DNA of 64,000 nucleotides from Oreohelix idahoensis (lineage: Eukaryota > Mollusca > Gastropoda > Stylommatophora > Oreohelicidae), in NCBI GenBank assembly GCA_024509875.1, contig JAMPIV010012433.1, forward strand, positions 62,001 through 126,000, written 5' to 3'. Below the pieces are notes generated by a model that was not told the DNA's origin, made no database searches, and saw only the letters and a program-made list of their open reading frames with translations. Below, piece by piece: positions 42,801 through 50,770 of this stretch. Position numbers and translations under genes: made by a program. Positions within the stretch are counted from its first letter, which is position 1; each line of letters opens with the position of its first letter.

Positions 42801-44054
42801 TCATTTCAATTCTATTCTGTGCAAACACCCATTTACAACAGTCTATATCTTTCTGGTAATCATTTTTAGTATTCTCCATGTTTCAGAGCCATACAATAGG
42901 ACTGACTTGACATTTGAGTTAAAGATTCTTATTTCTGTGTTGGACATGATTTCTTTTTGACTTCCACCCATGTCCCAATGCAGTGAAAGCGCCTCTTGTC
43001 ATTCATATTCTTATTTTGATATCTTTGCCTCCAACTTTGTCTAGATTGCTGTCAAGATACAAGTATGCTTCCATGTCTTGTTGTGATGTGTCTCCCAGTG
43101 GCATCTCATATCTTTATCTTTCCACTGTGTATTTTCAAACCCAATAGCTGTGACTTCTCATCAAGCCTTCTCATCAGATCTGATTAATATTGCTCAAGTA
43201 AAAATGTAGTAAACGGTACTACTACTACAACAATGGCAAAATATGGAAAATCTTTATTTTGCCTGGGACATGCTGGTTTAAGCCCAAATGGCTAAGTATG
43301 TGTTCGTTGAGGTTTTTGTTGTTTTTCATGTTTTTTTTTTTTTTTTTGGTATGTTTGTTTTTGCTTTGATTTGATGATGAGAAATATCCCTTTCAACTTC
43401 TGATAAGTTATTATTATTAGTATATAGGCCTATATTGTTTTCAATTCCAAATAATATGAATAATTGCTGATACATGAAAGCGGCATCACATCTCCTGTAC
43501 AATCATTGCAAATAGGTAAAATGAAAATTACCAAATTTGTGTGCATGTCCAAAAAAAAAAAGAAAACCAAACAATTAAAAACAAAAAACAGGGATTCAAA
43601 ACAATACCCCACCAAAAAAAAAATCAAAACAAAATTAATAAACAGGGGGAAGGGTGTAAGGGCCTGAGGTGTTTAGTTAGATATTTAATCAACTTTAATT
43701 TGTCATAAGTCATATGTTTTATAAGAACATCACCTATGCATCACCTGCTGAACTTCGAATGCATTTTATAGCCGCCGATTAGTTCAATTTCACGAGGCCA
43801 ACACAGTAACCATGACGATAGCAAACTATTCCTGAACATCATTACACTTTACGTCCTTCTTTCAGCCACAAATAATAAGGACTAGCCTTTAGGATAGATG
43901 GTTTCCCGTGGCTTCAAGTGTGCCCATTTCAATAACACTCGTACATTTATTATTTTTCTCGAAAAGAGAATGGGGGGGATACTACACAGATGAGTGACAA
44001 AGTTCTATAGGCTACTTACTGAATACGAAAACAGCAGGTACAAACTTTTGCCAT
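6630..44054 (-). CDS. PNKD: PNKD-like metallo-beta-lactamase-fold hydrolase, complete gene in 11 exons
   Basis: Coding exons in order (minus strand): 44020-44054, 42527-42557, 39875-39947, 38113-38225, 27346-27404, 19663-19755, 18430-18593, 16534-16620, 13193-13260, 10029-10076, 6630-6803. They total 945 nt (314 residues plus stop), with codon phase kept at every junction and GT-AG introns. The family is PNKD/MR-1 within the glyoxalase II branch of metallo-beta-lactamase hydrolases. The expected metal ligands are all present: THKHWDH (H101, H103, D105, H106), TPGHT (H158), FSGD (D182) and PGH (H220). The C-terminal [17 protein letters not shown] is a PNKD signature. The N-terminus is short and ends in a [10 protein letters not shown] block like the post-membrane region of long PNKD forms; I see no convincing membrane helix. 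Family function is glutathione-related thioester hydrolysis by homology, but the true PNKD substrate is uncertain. Exons 1-3 are the weakest part of the model. Confidence 0.9.
6840..7560. other. Intron 10 sequence, no feature recognised
   Basis: AT-rich intronic DNA. Short open frames (for example 7001-7249 minus) show no domain and no flanking splice logic. Confidence 0.45.
7561..8272. repeat. Perfect 39-bp inverted repeat with 634-bp spacer
   Basis: The arm at 7561-7599 (starts tgtcctcttcctttctgtct) is the exact reverse complement of 8234-8272. Both arms stop matching at once on each side. A weaker relative of the arm (caggcactcatagg...) occurs at 10360-10455 and 10790-10891, so the arms may be ends of a repeat family. 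The spacer is AT-rich and non-coding. Confidence 0.85.
8315..8530 (+). mobile_element. LINE-G: 3' end of an RTE-like LINE
   Basis: Reads [20 protein letters not shown] then [20 protein letters not shown] and stops at about 8502, followed by an ATTATTATT-type tail. The GKRxxGRPKxTxRR block is the usual C-terminal tail of RTE-like ORFs. It is strongly 5' truncated. Confidence 0.75.
8803..9505 (-). mobile_element. LINE-F: 3' end of a CR1/L2-like LINE
   Basis: Minus-strand reading shows a reverse-transcriptase thumb segment [20 protein letters not shown] (9319-9504) and the typical C-terminus [19 protein letters not shown] ending at 8803. It is truncated at about 9505, where an R-family repeat begins. 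Clade assignment (CR1/L2) is inferred from the SGAxLWNSLP motif. Confidence 0.75.
9508..9650 (+). repeat. R-family dispersed repeat, copy 3
   Basis: Starts aaggaagcctgcatcatggc and continues with the cttacatgctcttacagtgg and tttctgtagctagtag blocks, then the pyrimidine-rich end (cctatactttctatctc). The middle is diverged. Confidence 0.5.
9655..9945 (-). mobile_element. LINE-J: 3' fragment, copy 1
   Basis: Shares a 250-bp collinear segment with 45005-45300. Common blocks are tttgtgaagcgtag, atgttgttgtaggatg and gatgttgtctatgcatctac, and both close on a cttaaacatctct-type edge. On the minus strand the better copy encodes a GRPRSRWIDNI tail typical of LINE C-termini. Confidence 0.6.
10029..10076 (-). 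CDS. PNKD: PNKD-like exon 10 (48 bp)
   Basis: Acceptor tttatttcag, donor ctca|gtaagt. Reads [16 protein letters not shown], equivalent to the RKMQWVQRQRLERKGT helix before the C-terminal signature. It is phase 0 on both sides. Confidence 0.9.
10360..10891. repeat. U-family repeat, two linked partial copies
   Basis: The block aaatacacata...ggtaat...caggcactc...acagaagtgata occurs at 10360-10455 and again at 10790-10891. The stretch between them (10560-10740) has a diverged relative at 62280-62390 (shared gtgtctagt...aagtacag). Family nature is unclear. Confidence 0.5.
10905..11969 (-). mobile_element. LINE-A2: 5'-truncated copy with 13-bp target duplication
   Basis: A 1065-bp insertion flanked by a perfect direct repeat aggaactcggacc at 10892-10904 and 11970-11982. 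It carries the last third of LINE-A with the GAA-type 3' tail. The truncation point corresponds to about position 1660 of the A1 copy. It lies in intron 9 of the PNKD-like gene, in the same orientation. Confidence 0.95.
10948..11802 (-). pseudogene. LINE-A2 reverse-transcriptase C-terminal ORF (284 codons open)
   Basis: Open frame containing [18 protein letters not shown] (catalytic YADD), [19 protein letters not shown] and the ATRRDGH end. The frame is closed upstream by a TGA in place of the CGA arginine of the GVRQGCPLS motif, which looks like CpG decay. It is therefore a dead partial ORF, but it is the best-preserved 3' half of the family in this window. Confidence 0.9.
12245..12330 (+). 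mobile_element. LINE-C fragment
   Basis: Reads [18 protein letters not shown], the LINE-C C-terminal block (compare [16 protein letters not shown] in C1), and runs straight into the 22-bp minisatellite. Confidence 0.6.
12345..12672. repeat. 22-bp minisatellite, about 15 copies
   Basis: Head-to-tail units of aaggtaataatgatgccaac plus two bases, with variants in the last bases and some 17-21 bp units. Repeat-born open frames on the minus strand (about 160-175 codons) are not genes. Confidence 0.92.
12673..13192. other. Intron 9 remainder, nothing recognised
   Basis: AT-rich sequence between the minisatellite and exon 9. The end of the minisatellite motif (caacataaggta) recurs once at about 13028, suggesting a stray unit. 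Confidence 0.4.
13193..13260 (-). CDS. PNKD: PNKD-like exon 9
   Basis: Acceptor with a good pyrimidine tract (ccttttctttaccaccag), donor cag|gtaaca, 68 bp. Reads [20 protein letters not shown]. The histidine is the last metal ligand. The usual GHEY reads GHDG here, a conservative E to D change with loss of the following tyrosine. Confidence 0.92.
13261..15160. other. Intron 8 sequence with GC-richer stretch, no gene recognised
   Basis: Includes a region (about 13690-14560) that is less AT-rich and keeps an open frame of 166 codons on the minus strand (14045-14545), but no domain, start context or splice pattern supports a gene. It may be an old unrecognised transposon. Confidence 0.4.
15160..15480 (+). 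repeat. Inverted duplicate of the exon 6 neighbourhood
   Basis: Plus-strand sequence here matches the minus-strand sequence of two stretches around exon 6: 21210-21300 (gttggttgtttggttagaat block) and 19640-19840 (exon 6 plus flanking intron). The source is now split by about 1.3 kb of later insertions (Penelope-like tail and LINE end at 20185-21200), while this copy is not. Confidence 0.8.
15355..15447 (+). pseudogene. Decayed copy of PNKD-like exon 6
   Basis: Exactly 93 bp like the true exon and flanked by the same kind of acceptor (gttag) and donor (gtatgt), but on the opposite strand. In the exon frame it reads HCGGNKEM, stop, QLYPNI, stop, HGGAL, so two TGA codons break it. It lies in intron 8 of the parent gene, antisense to it. 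Confidence 0.88.
15865..16190 (+). repeat. T-family dispersed repeat, copy 1
   Basis: Collinear with the reverse complement of 43420-43745: gatgttcttacaatacatat, then aaatatctaact, then a pyrimidine-rich tract, then aaatttggtaattttaattt, gatgtgatgcc and tggaattgaaaaca. About 320 bp. A 70-bp piece of the same family is nested in the SINE at 41767-42305. Confidence 0.75.
16534..16620 (-). CDS. PNKD: PNKD-like exon 8
   Basis: Acceptor cttgtttcacag, donor ccag|gtacat, 87 bp. Reads [20 protein letters not shown] then [10 protein letters not shown], which matches the GRTFEGNAETML...LLWPG segment of PNKD. Confidence 0.95.
16740..17290. mobile_element. Possible hAT-like relic with 45-bp triple repeat
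   Basis: The left edge cagggattggcataagg and the right edge (on the minus strand) ccagtggtagacaaccc resemble the weakly conserved CAGxGGT ends of hAT-type elements. Inside, the block acctgacatcaaacatgact with gttgatctttag is repeated three times (about 17104-17230). The right-edge motif ctcctgggttgcctacc occurs again at about 59178. No transposase remains. Confidence 0.35.
17446..17733 (+). mobile_element. LINE-B3: 3' fragment
   Basis: Plus-strand copy of the LINE-B tail: [24 protein letters not shown] start, then WFGH, then [20 protein letters not shown] at the end. Frames are broken. It ends before the TAAG-type tail, so both ends are truncated. Confidence 0.75.
17820..18303 (-). mobile_element. 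tRNA-derived SINE, copy S1
   Basis: The minus-strand head has a tRNA-like A box (gtggctaagagg) and B box (ggttcgaaacc) about 45 bp apart (18300-18235). A body follows that is shared with S2 and S3, including ttaaaaagatcccacagcag, gtaggccataaggccactgc and gatcctccttgtgtgatcta. It ends in a CCAAAC-type tail. It would be transcribed by RNA polymerase III and mobilised by a partner LINE. Confidence 0.85.
18430..18593 (-). CDS. PNKD: PNKD-like exon 7
   Basis: Acceptor ccaactgtag, donor g|gtaatg, 164 bp. Contains [20 protein letters not shown], then [13 protein letters not shown], then [13 protein letters not shown]. It carries the TPGHT histidine and the bridging aspartate of FSGD. Confidence 0.96.
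18660..18770 (+). repeat. R-family dispersed repeat, copy 4
   Basis: Close to the consensus: gagcatggagccaccactgt, gcctgtaccaagcattcaca, tgctctggcagcggtagttt, gcaatttgttttaaataata. A second scrap (caatttgttttacatgatga) follows at about 18910. Confidence 0.65.
19400..19622 (-). repeat. R-family dispersed repeat, copy 5 (most complete)
   Basis: On the minus strand it reads from ttgcagtccctacggagcat through the aggaagcctacagtcacatg and tggtttctgtagcatttta blocks to tgaggttgccagcc and ends gagttccccgagaactacac. It gives the fullest view of the family (about 220 bp) and lies in intron 6. Confidence 0.68.
19663..19755 (-). CDS. PNKD: PNKD-like exon 6
   Basis: Acceptor attgtcag, donor caca|gtatgt, 93 bp. 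Reads [20 protein letters not shown] then [11 protein letters not shown] decayed, inverted copy of this exon with both splice sites is present at 15355-15447. Confidence 0.95.
20185..20930 (+). mobile_element. Penelope-like element, 3' end
   Basis: The open frame to 20419 contains [49 protein letters not shown] and NTF, the C-terminal part of the GIY-YIG-type endonuclease domain of Penelope-like retroelements (the family carries RT plus GIY-YIG). The 3' UTR has the tgacgaaggccttgtggcc motif common in these elements. The RT is absent (5' truncation). It lies in intron 5 in the opposite orientation to the gene. Confidence 0.75.
20940..21200 (+). mobile_element. LINE 3'-end fragment, possibly LINE-D
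   Basis: The last 60 bp (gctcagcagccctagttaaa then an AAC repeat) resemble the end of LINE-D at 27260-27315 (gctcagcagctctagttaaa). The rest has no clear match in the window. This insertion, with the Penelope-like tail, separates the two halves of the sequence duplicated at 15160-15480. Confidence 0.4.
21366..21838 (+). mobile_element. tRNA-derived SINE, copy S2
   Basis: Same family as S1 in plus orientation. The head at ggtcggagtggcacagagat is degenerate (B box ggctcaattcc), and the body blocks gtaggccataaggccactgc and gatcctccttgtgtgattta are conserved. The tail is ccaaaccaaac. Confidence 0.85.
22205..24364 (+). mobile_element. LINE-D: I/Nimb-like LINE with RNase H, 5' part
   Basis: A 5'-truncated non-LTR element carrying reverse transcriptase, thumb and RNase H domains. 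RT motifs: [60 protein letters not shown] and, after a frameshift, SFADELALW. RNase H motifs: [10 protein letters not shown] (23670), FRAEAEALK (23803) and [20 protein letters not shown] (23980). RNase H points to the I-type group. It is interrupted at HIWPT (about 24364) by LINE-B1 and resumes at 27027. Confidence 0.88.
22235..24128 (+). pseudogene. LINE-D RT/RNase H ORF, broken
   Basis: Read in four main pieces: 22202-22798, 22800-23123, 23139-23795 and 23940-24128. The catalytic YADD box reads FADE, so the second aspartate is replaced. RNase H retains its acidic residues (KDGS, AEAE, TDAQ, EADR) in shifted frames. Frameshifts near 22785, 23125 and 23795 and lost stops make the product non-functional. 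Confidence 0.85.
24365..27026 (-). mobile_element. LINE-B1: long B-family LINE inserted in LINE-D
   Basis: A 2.66-kb, 5'-truncated APE-type LINE. On the minus strand it runs from mid-endonuclease (27026) through RT to a GRRGTAK end and a TAAG-type terminal repeat (24365). It splits LINE-D so that HIWPT lies on one side and the LGSP block on the other. Copies B2, B3, B4 and the 39-bp B5 belong to this family. No clear target duplication was found, because the left junction merges with the TAAG tail and the right with a 51-bp tandem repeat. Confidence 0.88.
24664..27038 (-). pseudogene. LINE-B1 endonuclease-reverse transcriptase ORF, broken
   Basis: Endonuclease part 27038-26523 with [18 protein letters not shown] (catalytic GDFN) and the [20 protein letters not shown] region. 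RT part 26126-25572 has [35 protein letters not shown] and [10 protein letters not shown] part 25437-24664 has [34 protein letters not shown] (FADD box) and [15 protein letters not shown]. The N-terminal endonuclease is missing, and the pieces are separated by frameshifts and stops (for example near 25560 and 26160-26520). Confidence 0.88.
27027..27228. repeat. 51-bp tandem repeat, 3.9 copies, in LINE-D coding end
   Basis: Units start aggctctcccaaccatcata; copies at 27027, 27078, 27129 and 27180 (last partial). The length is a multiple of three, so the LINE-D frame stays open and reads [17 protein letters not shown] per unit. It starts exactly at the LINE-B1 junction. Confidence 0.9.
27027..27315 (+). 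mobile_element. LINE-D, 3' part after LINE-B1
   Basis: Continues the LINE-D frame with the repeated [10 protein letters not shown] block, then ends in gctcagcagctctagttaaa and an AAC-rich tail, about 30 bp short of the donor of PNKD-like exon 5. The assignment rests on the interrupted frame and the tail seen again near 21200. Confidence 0.6.
27346..27404 (-). CDS. PNKD: PNKD-like exon 5 (HxHxDH motif)
   Basis: A 59-bp exon, acceptor aagcag, donor cactg|gtaagc. Reads [19 protein letters not shown] plus TG of the Trp codon, giving the metal-binding THKHWDH when joined to exon 6. It is only 87 bp from the piggyBac target site at 27491 and about 30 bp from the LINE-D tail, so it is tightly squeezed between insertions. 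Confidence 0.95.
27575..30310. repeat. About 391-bp tandem array, seven units, inside piggyBac
   Basis: Unit starts are marked by gaatgaaaaatgtactcacc or its variant at about 27738, 28128, 28526, 28919, 29317, 29696 and 30088. Units 1/3 and 2/4 are most alike (an alternating two-type pattern with a period of about 790 bp), and units 6 and 7 are nearly identical. Short open frames ([14 protein letters not shown]...) recur in each unit only because the unit repeats. The array lies between the transposase stop and the 3' terminal repeat. Confidence 0.93.
31481..33021. mobile_element. Element X: unclassified TIR transposon inside piggyBac
   Basis: A 1541-bp insertion with 13-bp terminal inverted repeats catacctgtcaac (left 31481, right end read inward from 33021) and a 6-bp direct repeat gcatca on both sides (31475-31480, 33022-33027). 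The interior is AT-rich without a transposase. Its only coding hint is an ATGGCGTCG start at 32592 on the plus strand that runs a few codons to a possible donor. Both subterminal regions contain related aatcc(a/t)tac and gtac motifs. I cannot assign a superfamily. Confidence 0.82.
33056..33544 (-). mobile_element. LINE-K: 5'-truncated LINE insertion with 11-bp duplication
   Basis: A 489-bp insertion into the piggyBac transposase gene, flanked by cattgtttgat at 33045-33055 and 33545-33555. On the minus strand it encodes the C-terminus of a [42 protein letters not shown] and FWKEYVT at the end. A CATCAT-type tail follows. The frame (33408-33061) is open and well preserved. Confidence 0.95.
34525..35109. 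other. Intron 4 sequence, nothing recognised
   Basis: AT-rich DNA between the piggyBac right end and the minisatellite. No exon or repeat identified. Confidence 0.45.
35110..36990. repeat. 27/28-bp minisatellite, about 65 copies, with 417-bp higher-order repeat
   Basis: Units follow caaggtcaggaactacctgg plus agcaccta (28 bp) or agctcta (27 bp), with point variants. A block of about 15 units recurs with a shift of 417 bp (for example ctatctggagctc at 36004 and 36421), so the array has grown by large as well as small duplications. Because there are no stops in several frames it yields long false open frames (for example 36094-37053). Confidence 0.95.
37065..37365 (+). repeat. R-family repeat, copy 6, with internal 19-bp expansion
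   Basis: Head cttatggagaatggagccat and tail cttgcagtcatggtttatgt then gcaatttgttttacatgatg are R-family. Between them the unit tagctcgtacccttgcagg is repeated about ten times (37107-37300), replacing the single tagctcgt...caggaagc of other copies. Confidence 0.85.
37371..37537. repeat. 55-bp tandem repeat, three copies
   Basis: Three nearly identical units beginning tccccactcatatccccata and ending cataaggtgcag. They directly follow the expanded R-family copy. Confidence 0.95.
37650..38030 (+). mobile_element. LINE-C2: decayed 3' fragment
   Basis: Reads through a broken [12 protein letters not shown] block, then [15 protein letters not shown], then [10 protein letters not shown] and [12 protein letters not shown] remains of the C-terminus of LINE-C. 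It ends about 80 bp before the donor of PNKD-like exon 4. Confidence 0.65.
38113..38225 (-). CDS. PNKD: PNKD-like exon 4
   Basis: Acceptor ...ttttcag and donor cag|gtgtga. Reads [16 protein letters not shown] and [13 protein letters not shown]. The DNY(A/S)YL and DPG motifs are hallmarks of the glyoxalase II/PNKD fold (first beta strands of the domain). Confidence 0.92.
38600..39470 (-). mobile_element. LINE-C1: 3' part with intact 284-codon frame
   Basis: Best copy of family C. The open frame 39464-38610 contains [20 protein letters not shown] (catalytic FADD), [34 protein letters not shown] and [19 protein letters not shown] and ends [12 protein letters not shown]. It is an RTE-like LINE by these motifs and is 5' truncated upstream of the FADD box. 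It lies in intron 3 of the PNKD-like gene, in the same orientation. Confidence 0.88.
39595..39780. repeat. 21-bp degenerate tandem repeat
   Basis: The motif gggctactttgggtgatttt is repeated about four times (39650-39725) with related flanks (cgaaaaccgaaatattcc type). It creates the lysine- and serine-rich false frame 39797-39513. Confidence 0.65.
39875..39947 (-). CDS. PNKD: PNKD-like exon 3
   Basis: Reads [16 protein letters not shown] then NLTQFDYG, equivalent to the RRARNRYPKGHS block of PNKD. The donor is c|gtaagtaat. The acceptor ataataag is weak and lies only about 40 bp from the start of the LINE-A3 insertion, so the exact 5' edge is uncertain. Confidence 0.7.
39985..40930 (+). mobile_element. 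LINE-A3: 5'-truncated copy with 142-bp internal duplication
   Basis: Plus-strand copy of the last third of LINE-A, ending ctaaggatcaaagaagaaga. A 142-bp tandem duplication is present: cacatcaacacatcc recurs at 39989 and 40131 and gaggtcatga at 40073 and 40215. The YADD region ([10 protein letters not shown]) falls between the two repeats. The downstream frame 40231-40722 is open until a TGA in place of CGA in KGKRKRG. Confidence 0.9.
40940..41180 (+). mobile_element. LINE-E: 3' end fragment
   Basis: Reads [20 protein letters not shown], one stop, then [13 protein letters not shown] and HDLLRHYA with stop at about 41158 and a GAA-type tail. This is the usual C-terminal tail of another endonuclease-RT LINE family. 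It abuts LINE-A3. Confidence 0.7.
41265..41505. repeat. Degenerate tandem repeat (tcatcaccag...gttaatttta)
   Basis: About five imperfect units of roughly 45-50 bp sharing tctcatcaccagaggttaat and ttttacaactgtc motifs. Confidence 0.6.
41650..42372. repeat. 26-bp minisatellite split by a SINE
   Basis: Units of gcagtattacataaacatat plus cacagct lie on both sides (41650-41765 and 42308-42372) of the SINE S3, so the SINE inserted into an existing array. Confidence 0.85.
41767..42305 (-). mobile_element. tRNA-derived SINE, copy S3, with nested T-family piece
   Basis: The minus-strand head has A box gtggctaagaggtatggc and B box region ggtccaattcc, and the body is as in S1/S2. A poly-T run plus about 75 bp of T-family repeat (ttgttttcaattccaaataa, about 41966-42068) interrupts the body. 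Confidence 0.85.
42527..42557 (-). CDS. PNKD: PNKD-like exon 2 (31 bp)
   Basis: Acceptor tactttcattccag and donor gtatgc enclose 31 bp. With two bases from exon 1 it reads [11 protein letters not shown] and ends in phase 0. Together with exon 3 it lines up with the FYRQQLRRA-type segment of known PNKD proteins, which supports this micro-exon. Confidence 0.6.
42790..43195 (-). mobile_element. LINE-C4: decayed internal fragment
   Basis: Collinear with the 38920-39340 part of LINE-C1: shared gagccatacaataggactga, ttaaagattcttattt, and ccaactttgtctagattgct blocks. No long open frame. Confidence 0.75.
43420..43745 (-). repeat. T-family dispersed repeat, copy 2
   Basis: Reverse-complement match to 15865-16190, including attgttttcaattccaaata, aaattaccaaatttgtgtgc, an A-rich middle and catatgttttataagaacat at the end. 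Confidence 0.75.
44020..44054 (-). CDS. PNKD: PNKD-like exon 1 (start codon)
   Basis: Begins with ATGGCAAAAG and reads [11 protein letters not shown] plus two bases. The donor is a strong attca|gtaagtagcc. I chose it because its phase (2) matches exon 2 exactly and no better upstream ATG exon was found. An in-frame first exon further right cannot be excluded. Confidence 0.6.
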
Positions 44055-45004
44055 CGCGAATTTGGCTGTTTCGATCAAATGTCCAGAAGTGAGTTCATGT
44101 GGGTCACAATCGGTAACGATTTAACGAACACATTATTTAACAATTACGATACCTCGTGAACTTGAAGACTCGATATTACATTGTGAATGTAAACGATTCT
44201 CTCCAGTAGCCATCACATTTTTTATTTCGGAACTGGGAACACCCGTTTAAGAATTGTGAGACTTTTTTGTTTTTTTTCCACCTAAAGTGCAATATTATAG
44301 CAGCTCTCTGTTAAAATTCTATGAGTGCGGTTCCCTGGCATCGGCGTTTATGCTTCGGCACAAATTCATGTACATAGTGCCGTTTATTTATTTATTGTTT
44401 TCGTACGCCCGCTAATGCTCGAGGCGAAATCTCAGGTTATTATGTCTTACCTGAGACTGACTTTACGTGAGTATCTCTTTTTTCTTGCACAGAGACAGGT
44501 GTCCCTCGCCATTCAGGCAGATACTCGCCGATTTCGGAGGTACCCATTAGAGCTGGGTCGGTTCAGGAGCCGCCAGTCCCTGGTCGACGACCCTTCTTCA
44601 AATGGTATTGCCAGGACTCGAGTTAATCCAGTCCAAATCCCGGTCGACGAAAAATCTTCACATGTTCTCGCAGAGGATTTGGGGGGGGGGGTGTGCGGGG
44701 TTGTTAAGTATGACATCACACAAAAATCATAAGTTGAGGATCGCTTCTTTCATAAATAACGTCGAAACAAAATAAACTTTGTAACCTCCTTCCCCAAAGT
44801 CTACTTGTATCTGCAATAGTTAACAACTCCCTCGTGGACGACTTTTATTAATTTGATAACCTCAGGTGAAGTACTGCATAATTGTTTTGACCTTTAACTG
44901 GTTTAAATTGTTTTATAATTATATGTTTCTTTTTTCATCATTATATAATATTCACCTTCAAAAACAAAATGCAGACTACAAACAAAAAACAAAACTTCCC
45001 TCTT
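44055..45004. other. Region upstream of the PNKD-like start
   Basis: Less repetitive and locally GC-richer (44320-44700) than the surroundings. The promoter and 5' UTR of the PNKD-like gene should lie here, but I see no certain TATA box or initiator. The plus-strand open frame 44325-44732 (135 codons) overlaps a possible tRNA-SINE-like block (tcgacgacccttc / cccagctctaatgggtacct on the minus strand) and is not supported as a gene. Confidence 0.4.
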
Positions 45005-45300
45005 CCGCCTACAATTGTCGTGAAGCGTAGTGTGGAAGTGTGTCGCCTTGGCTGGTGTGGGCCCATGTTGTTGTTGTAGGATGCCCGTGATGTTGTCTAT
45101 CCATCTACTTCTTGGTCTTCCCCGTGCTCTGAACCCATATCTTCTAGTGTTGTATGCGCGTAGTGGTAATTTACTTGGTTTCTGTATCTAGACATACTTG
45201 ACTCAGGATATAGTTCCTAGAATTTGTCTGATGTCATCTTTCCTCGTTCTGTCTCTCCTGGTAACATTCATGGATTTTCTTAAACCTCTCAAACAATAAA
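45005..45300 (-). mobile_element. LINE-J: 3' fragment, copy 2
   Basis: Minus strand reads YGFRARGRPRSRWIDNITGI followed by a LQQQHGPTPAKAT-type end, the tail of an endonuclease-RT LINE. It is collinear with 9655-9945. Confidence 0.65.
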
Positions 45301-45439
45301 CTGTACTTTTGATTAAAATTTGAATTCAAAAAAAAAAAAAAAAAACATTAAAAAAGCTGTCACCACCCCGACAACTGTCCGAAGATACAAATGTTCAGCA
45401 AGTTGAAAGGCGGTATGCAGGCTGGTGTTAACGTTTGTT

Positions 45440-45650
45440 ATTTATTTATTAATGTGCGTGTGTGTGGAAAATGGAGGAGCATCGTACTTTCCTGTGGGAT
45501 AATGACGCCACTGTGTTTCGAACCCGGTACCTTTCCCACGAGAGGCCAGCACCTTAACCATTCTACAAATCTAACGCTCTTAGTGAGGGTATTGTGGGAA
45601 AGTTCACACGTATCATCCCTCACATCCTGGCTTTCCCACCCGCCTCCTTC
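45440..45650 (-). mobile_element. tRNA-derived SINE of a second type, S4
   Basis: The minus strand has a tRNA-like A box atggttaaggtgctggcc and B box gggttcgaaacac separated by about 40 bp, followed by ggcgtcattatcccacagg. The body differs from S1-S3. Confidence 0.7.
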
Positions 45651-45825
45651 TTATTAAAAACATGAGATTATGAGGAGGTTGCAATTTTAGAACACATGAA
45701 AACACACAGACGCACATCCACACAATATGGCACCTTTAAAATACTCTTTTTACAGTAATAGGCAAAAGGAGCAATAATACCACGATCAGATATTGGCAAT
45801 TAAAATATTACCTGTAATCAGACGC

Positions 45826-46228
45826 ACTTACGTACTTGCTTAATCCTTCCTCTTCTGCCATGGGGTGTAGAGGTTTGCCAGAGAGAGCGCCATACTATCC
45901 TATTGGTGGTCTTCCTCCTAGCCTGGTTCCAGTCTAGGCCTCAGTCCTTCAGAGATTGTCTAATTTTGTTCTCCCAGCGAACTCTGGGTCATCCTTGAGG
46001 TCTGGATCTATGACTCTTAGTTTCCTATATTTGACGTGGTAGCCGATCTTCTCCCATTCTGCAGACTTGGCCAAACCACCGTTACTGGGACTGTTCTACT
46101 TGGGTCTGCAGGTGTTGGGTTTTGAGTCCATGACGTATCGTCTGGTTGCCGACCATGTCTCTTCTTGTTACTTCAACCACCTTCCTCAGATACCTAATTT
46201 CTGAGGTTTGGATCTGACTTTTGTGGAA
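45826..46228 (-). mobile_element. LINE-B4: 3' fragment
   Basis: About 400 bp collinear with 24365-24770 of LINE-B1 (ctcttctgccatggggtgta ... cagatacctaatttctgagg), with the TAAG-type tail present as acttacgtacttgcttaatc at its left edge. Frames are broken. Confidence 0.85.
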
Positions 46229-46419
46229 TATCCTAATTATAACCAGTCCGAATTTATGATTTTCTGGCGTTTAAAAAAAAAATCACTTACAGAATGTTTC
46301 AAAGTTACAATAATCAATAAGATGAAGGCAGACTGCAATAAACAGGATGATAAGTGATTCATCCGTAGCCCACATCAGCGCAGATATGCACAGAACGAGG
46401 CCTACTGCGTGACTAAATG

Positions 46420-46525
46420 GTACCAGCGAGCAAGCGTGCACCAAGCATTCACATGCGTTTTTCAGCCGTGGTTTCTGTGGTAATTTGTTTGACATGAGTT
46501 TGCCAGCCTCATGTACATTTATTGT
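46420..46525 (+). repeat. R-family dispersed repeat, copy 7 (partial)
   Basis: Has gtgcaccaagcattcacatg, cagccgtggtttctgtggta and atttgtttgacatgagtttg blocks of the family; the head is missing or diverged. Confidence 0.6.
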
Positions 46526-46579
46526 ATAGAGTAAATTAAATTAAAATTCAAAATTATGTGTGAGATGTTTGTTCCTGTT

Positions 46580-46905
46580 GTCTGTCACGGATTGCCTCCC
46601 CTGCTTTACAGTAGTGGTCCAACAATGGCCAAAACTCAAGAGTATCTAAACGGGATAATCAAATGCGTTTACATTCGCACAAGATTACTCTTGGCAGAGA
46701 TGTAGATAGAAGTGTAATGACGCATCTGTCCGAAAGGGAGCCTTCACAAGATAATCCAGAAGTCAAGAAACATGCGGAATAGCGCGGAGCAATGGTTAAC
46801 TTATATCTGTCCGTCGCCTTTTGTGAACGATTTAAACAATGGTTTTAGCCCGTTCAAGCCCCCAGCTGAGTCAATTCAGCGAATTCCTCTTATAATGGTA
46901 TAGCT
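46580..46905 (+). repeat. V-family repeat, copy 1
   Basis: Matches the reverse complement of 52240-52545: shared ggccaaaactcaagagtatc, cacaagattactcttggcag, and aaacaatggtttt...cgttcaagcccc blocks. About 300 bp, diverged. Confidence 0.7.
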
Positions 46906-46940
46906 CTGTTTAGAGGTAAATATATGTCTAGGTGTATATA

Positions 46941-49114
<2,174 letters not shown>

Positions 49115-49245
49115 TCTTTCTTTCATCACCCTTCAGCTCCTCAAGGATCATAGGCATTCAATAAATTTATGCCAAATCTTTGTGTCATGTGCCATCAGCT
49201 CAAGGTCCCTCCTGTTTTCTTCTGCATGCGTTCCGTAGTCTTCCT
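49115..49245 (-). mobile_element. LINE-C6: 3' end fragment
   Basis: Matches the extreme 3' end of LINE-C1 (ggcattcaataaatttatgc, tgtcatgtgccatcagctca). About 130 bp. Confidence 0.65.
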
Positions 49246-50616
<1,371 letters not shown>

Positions 50617-50770
50617 CCATGTGAATTTTAATGAGTTAAAATTGCTACAGGACGCTCAAGTCATTTGAGGCTGGCAACCTCAGTATCTAGAATGATGATT
50701 CATGAACCACCCCTGCATGGGCTGGTGGTTGCCTTATTGATAGTTTCGTAAAGAGAACTAAAAGCATAAA

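Noticed and set aside
44325..44732. 135-codon plus-strand frame next to the PNKD start, as a divergent gene
   Set aside because: No domain, overlaps a SINE-like block, and contains a poly-G run; not supported as coding.
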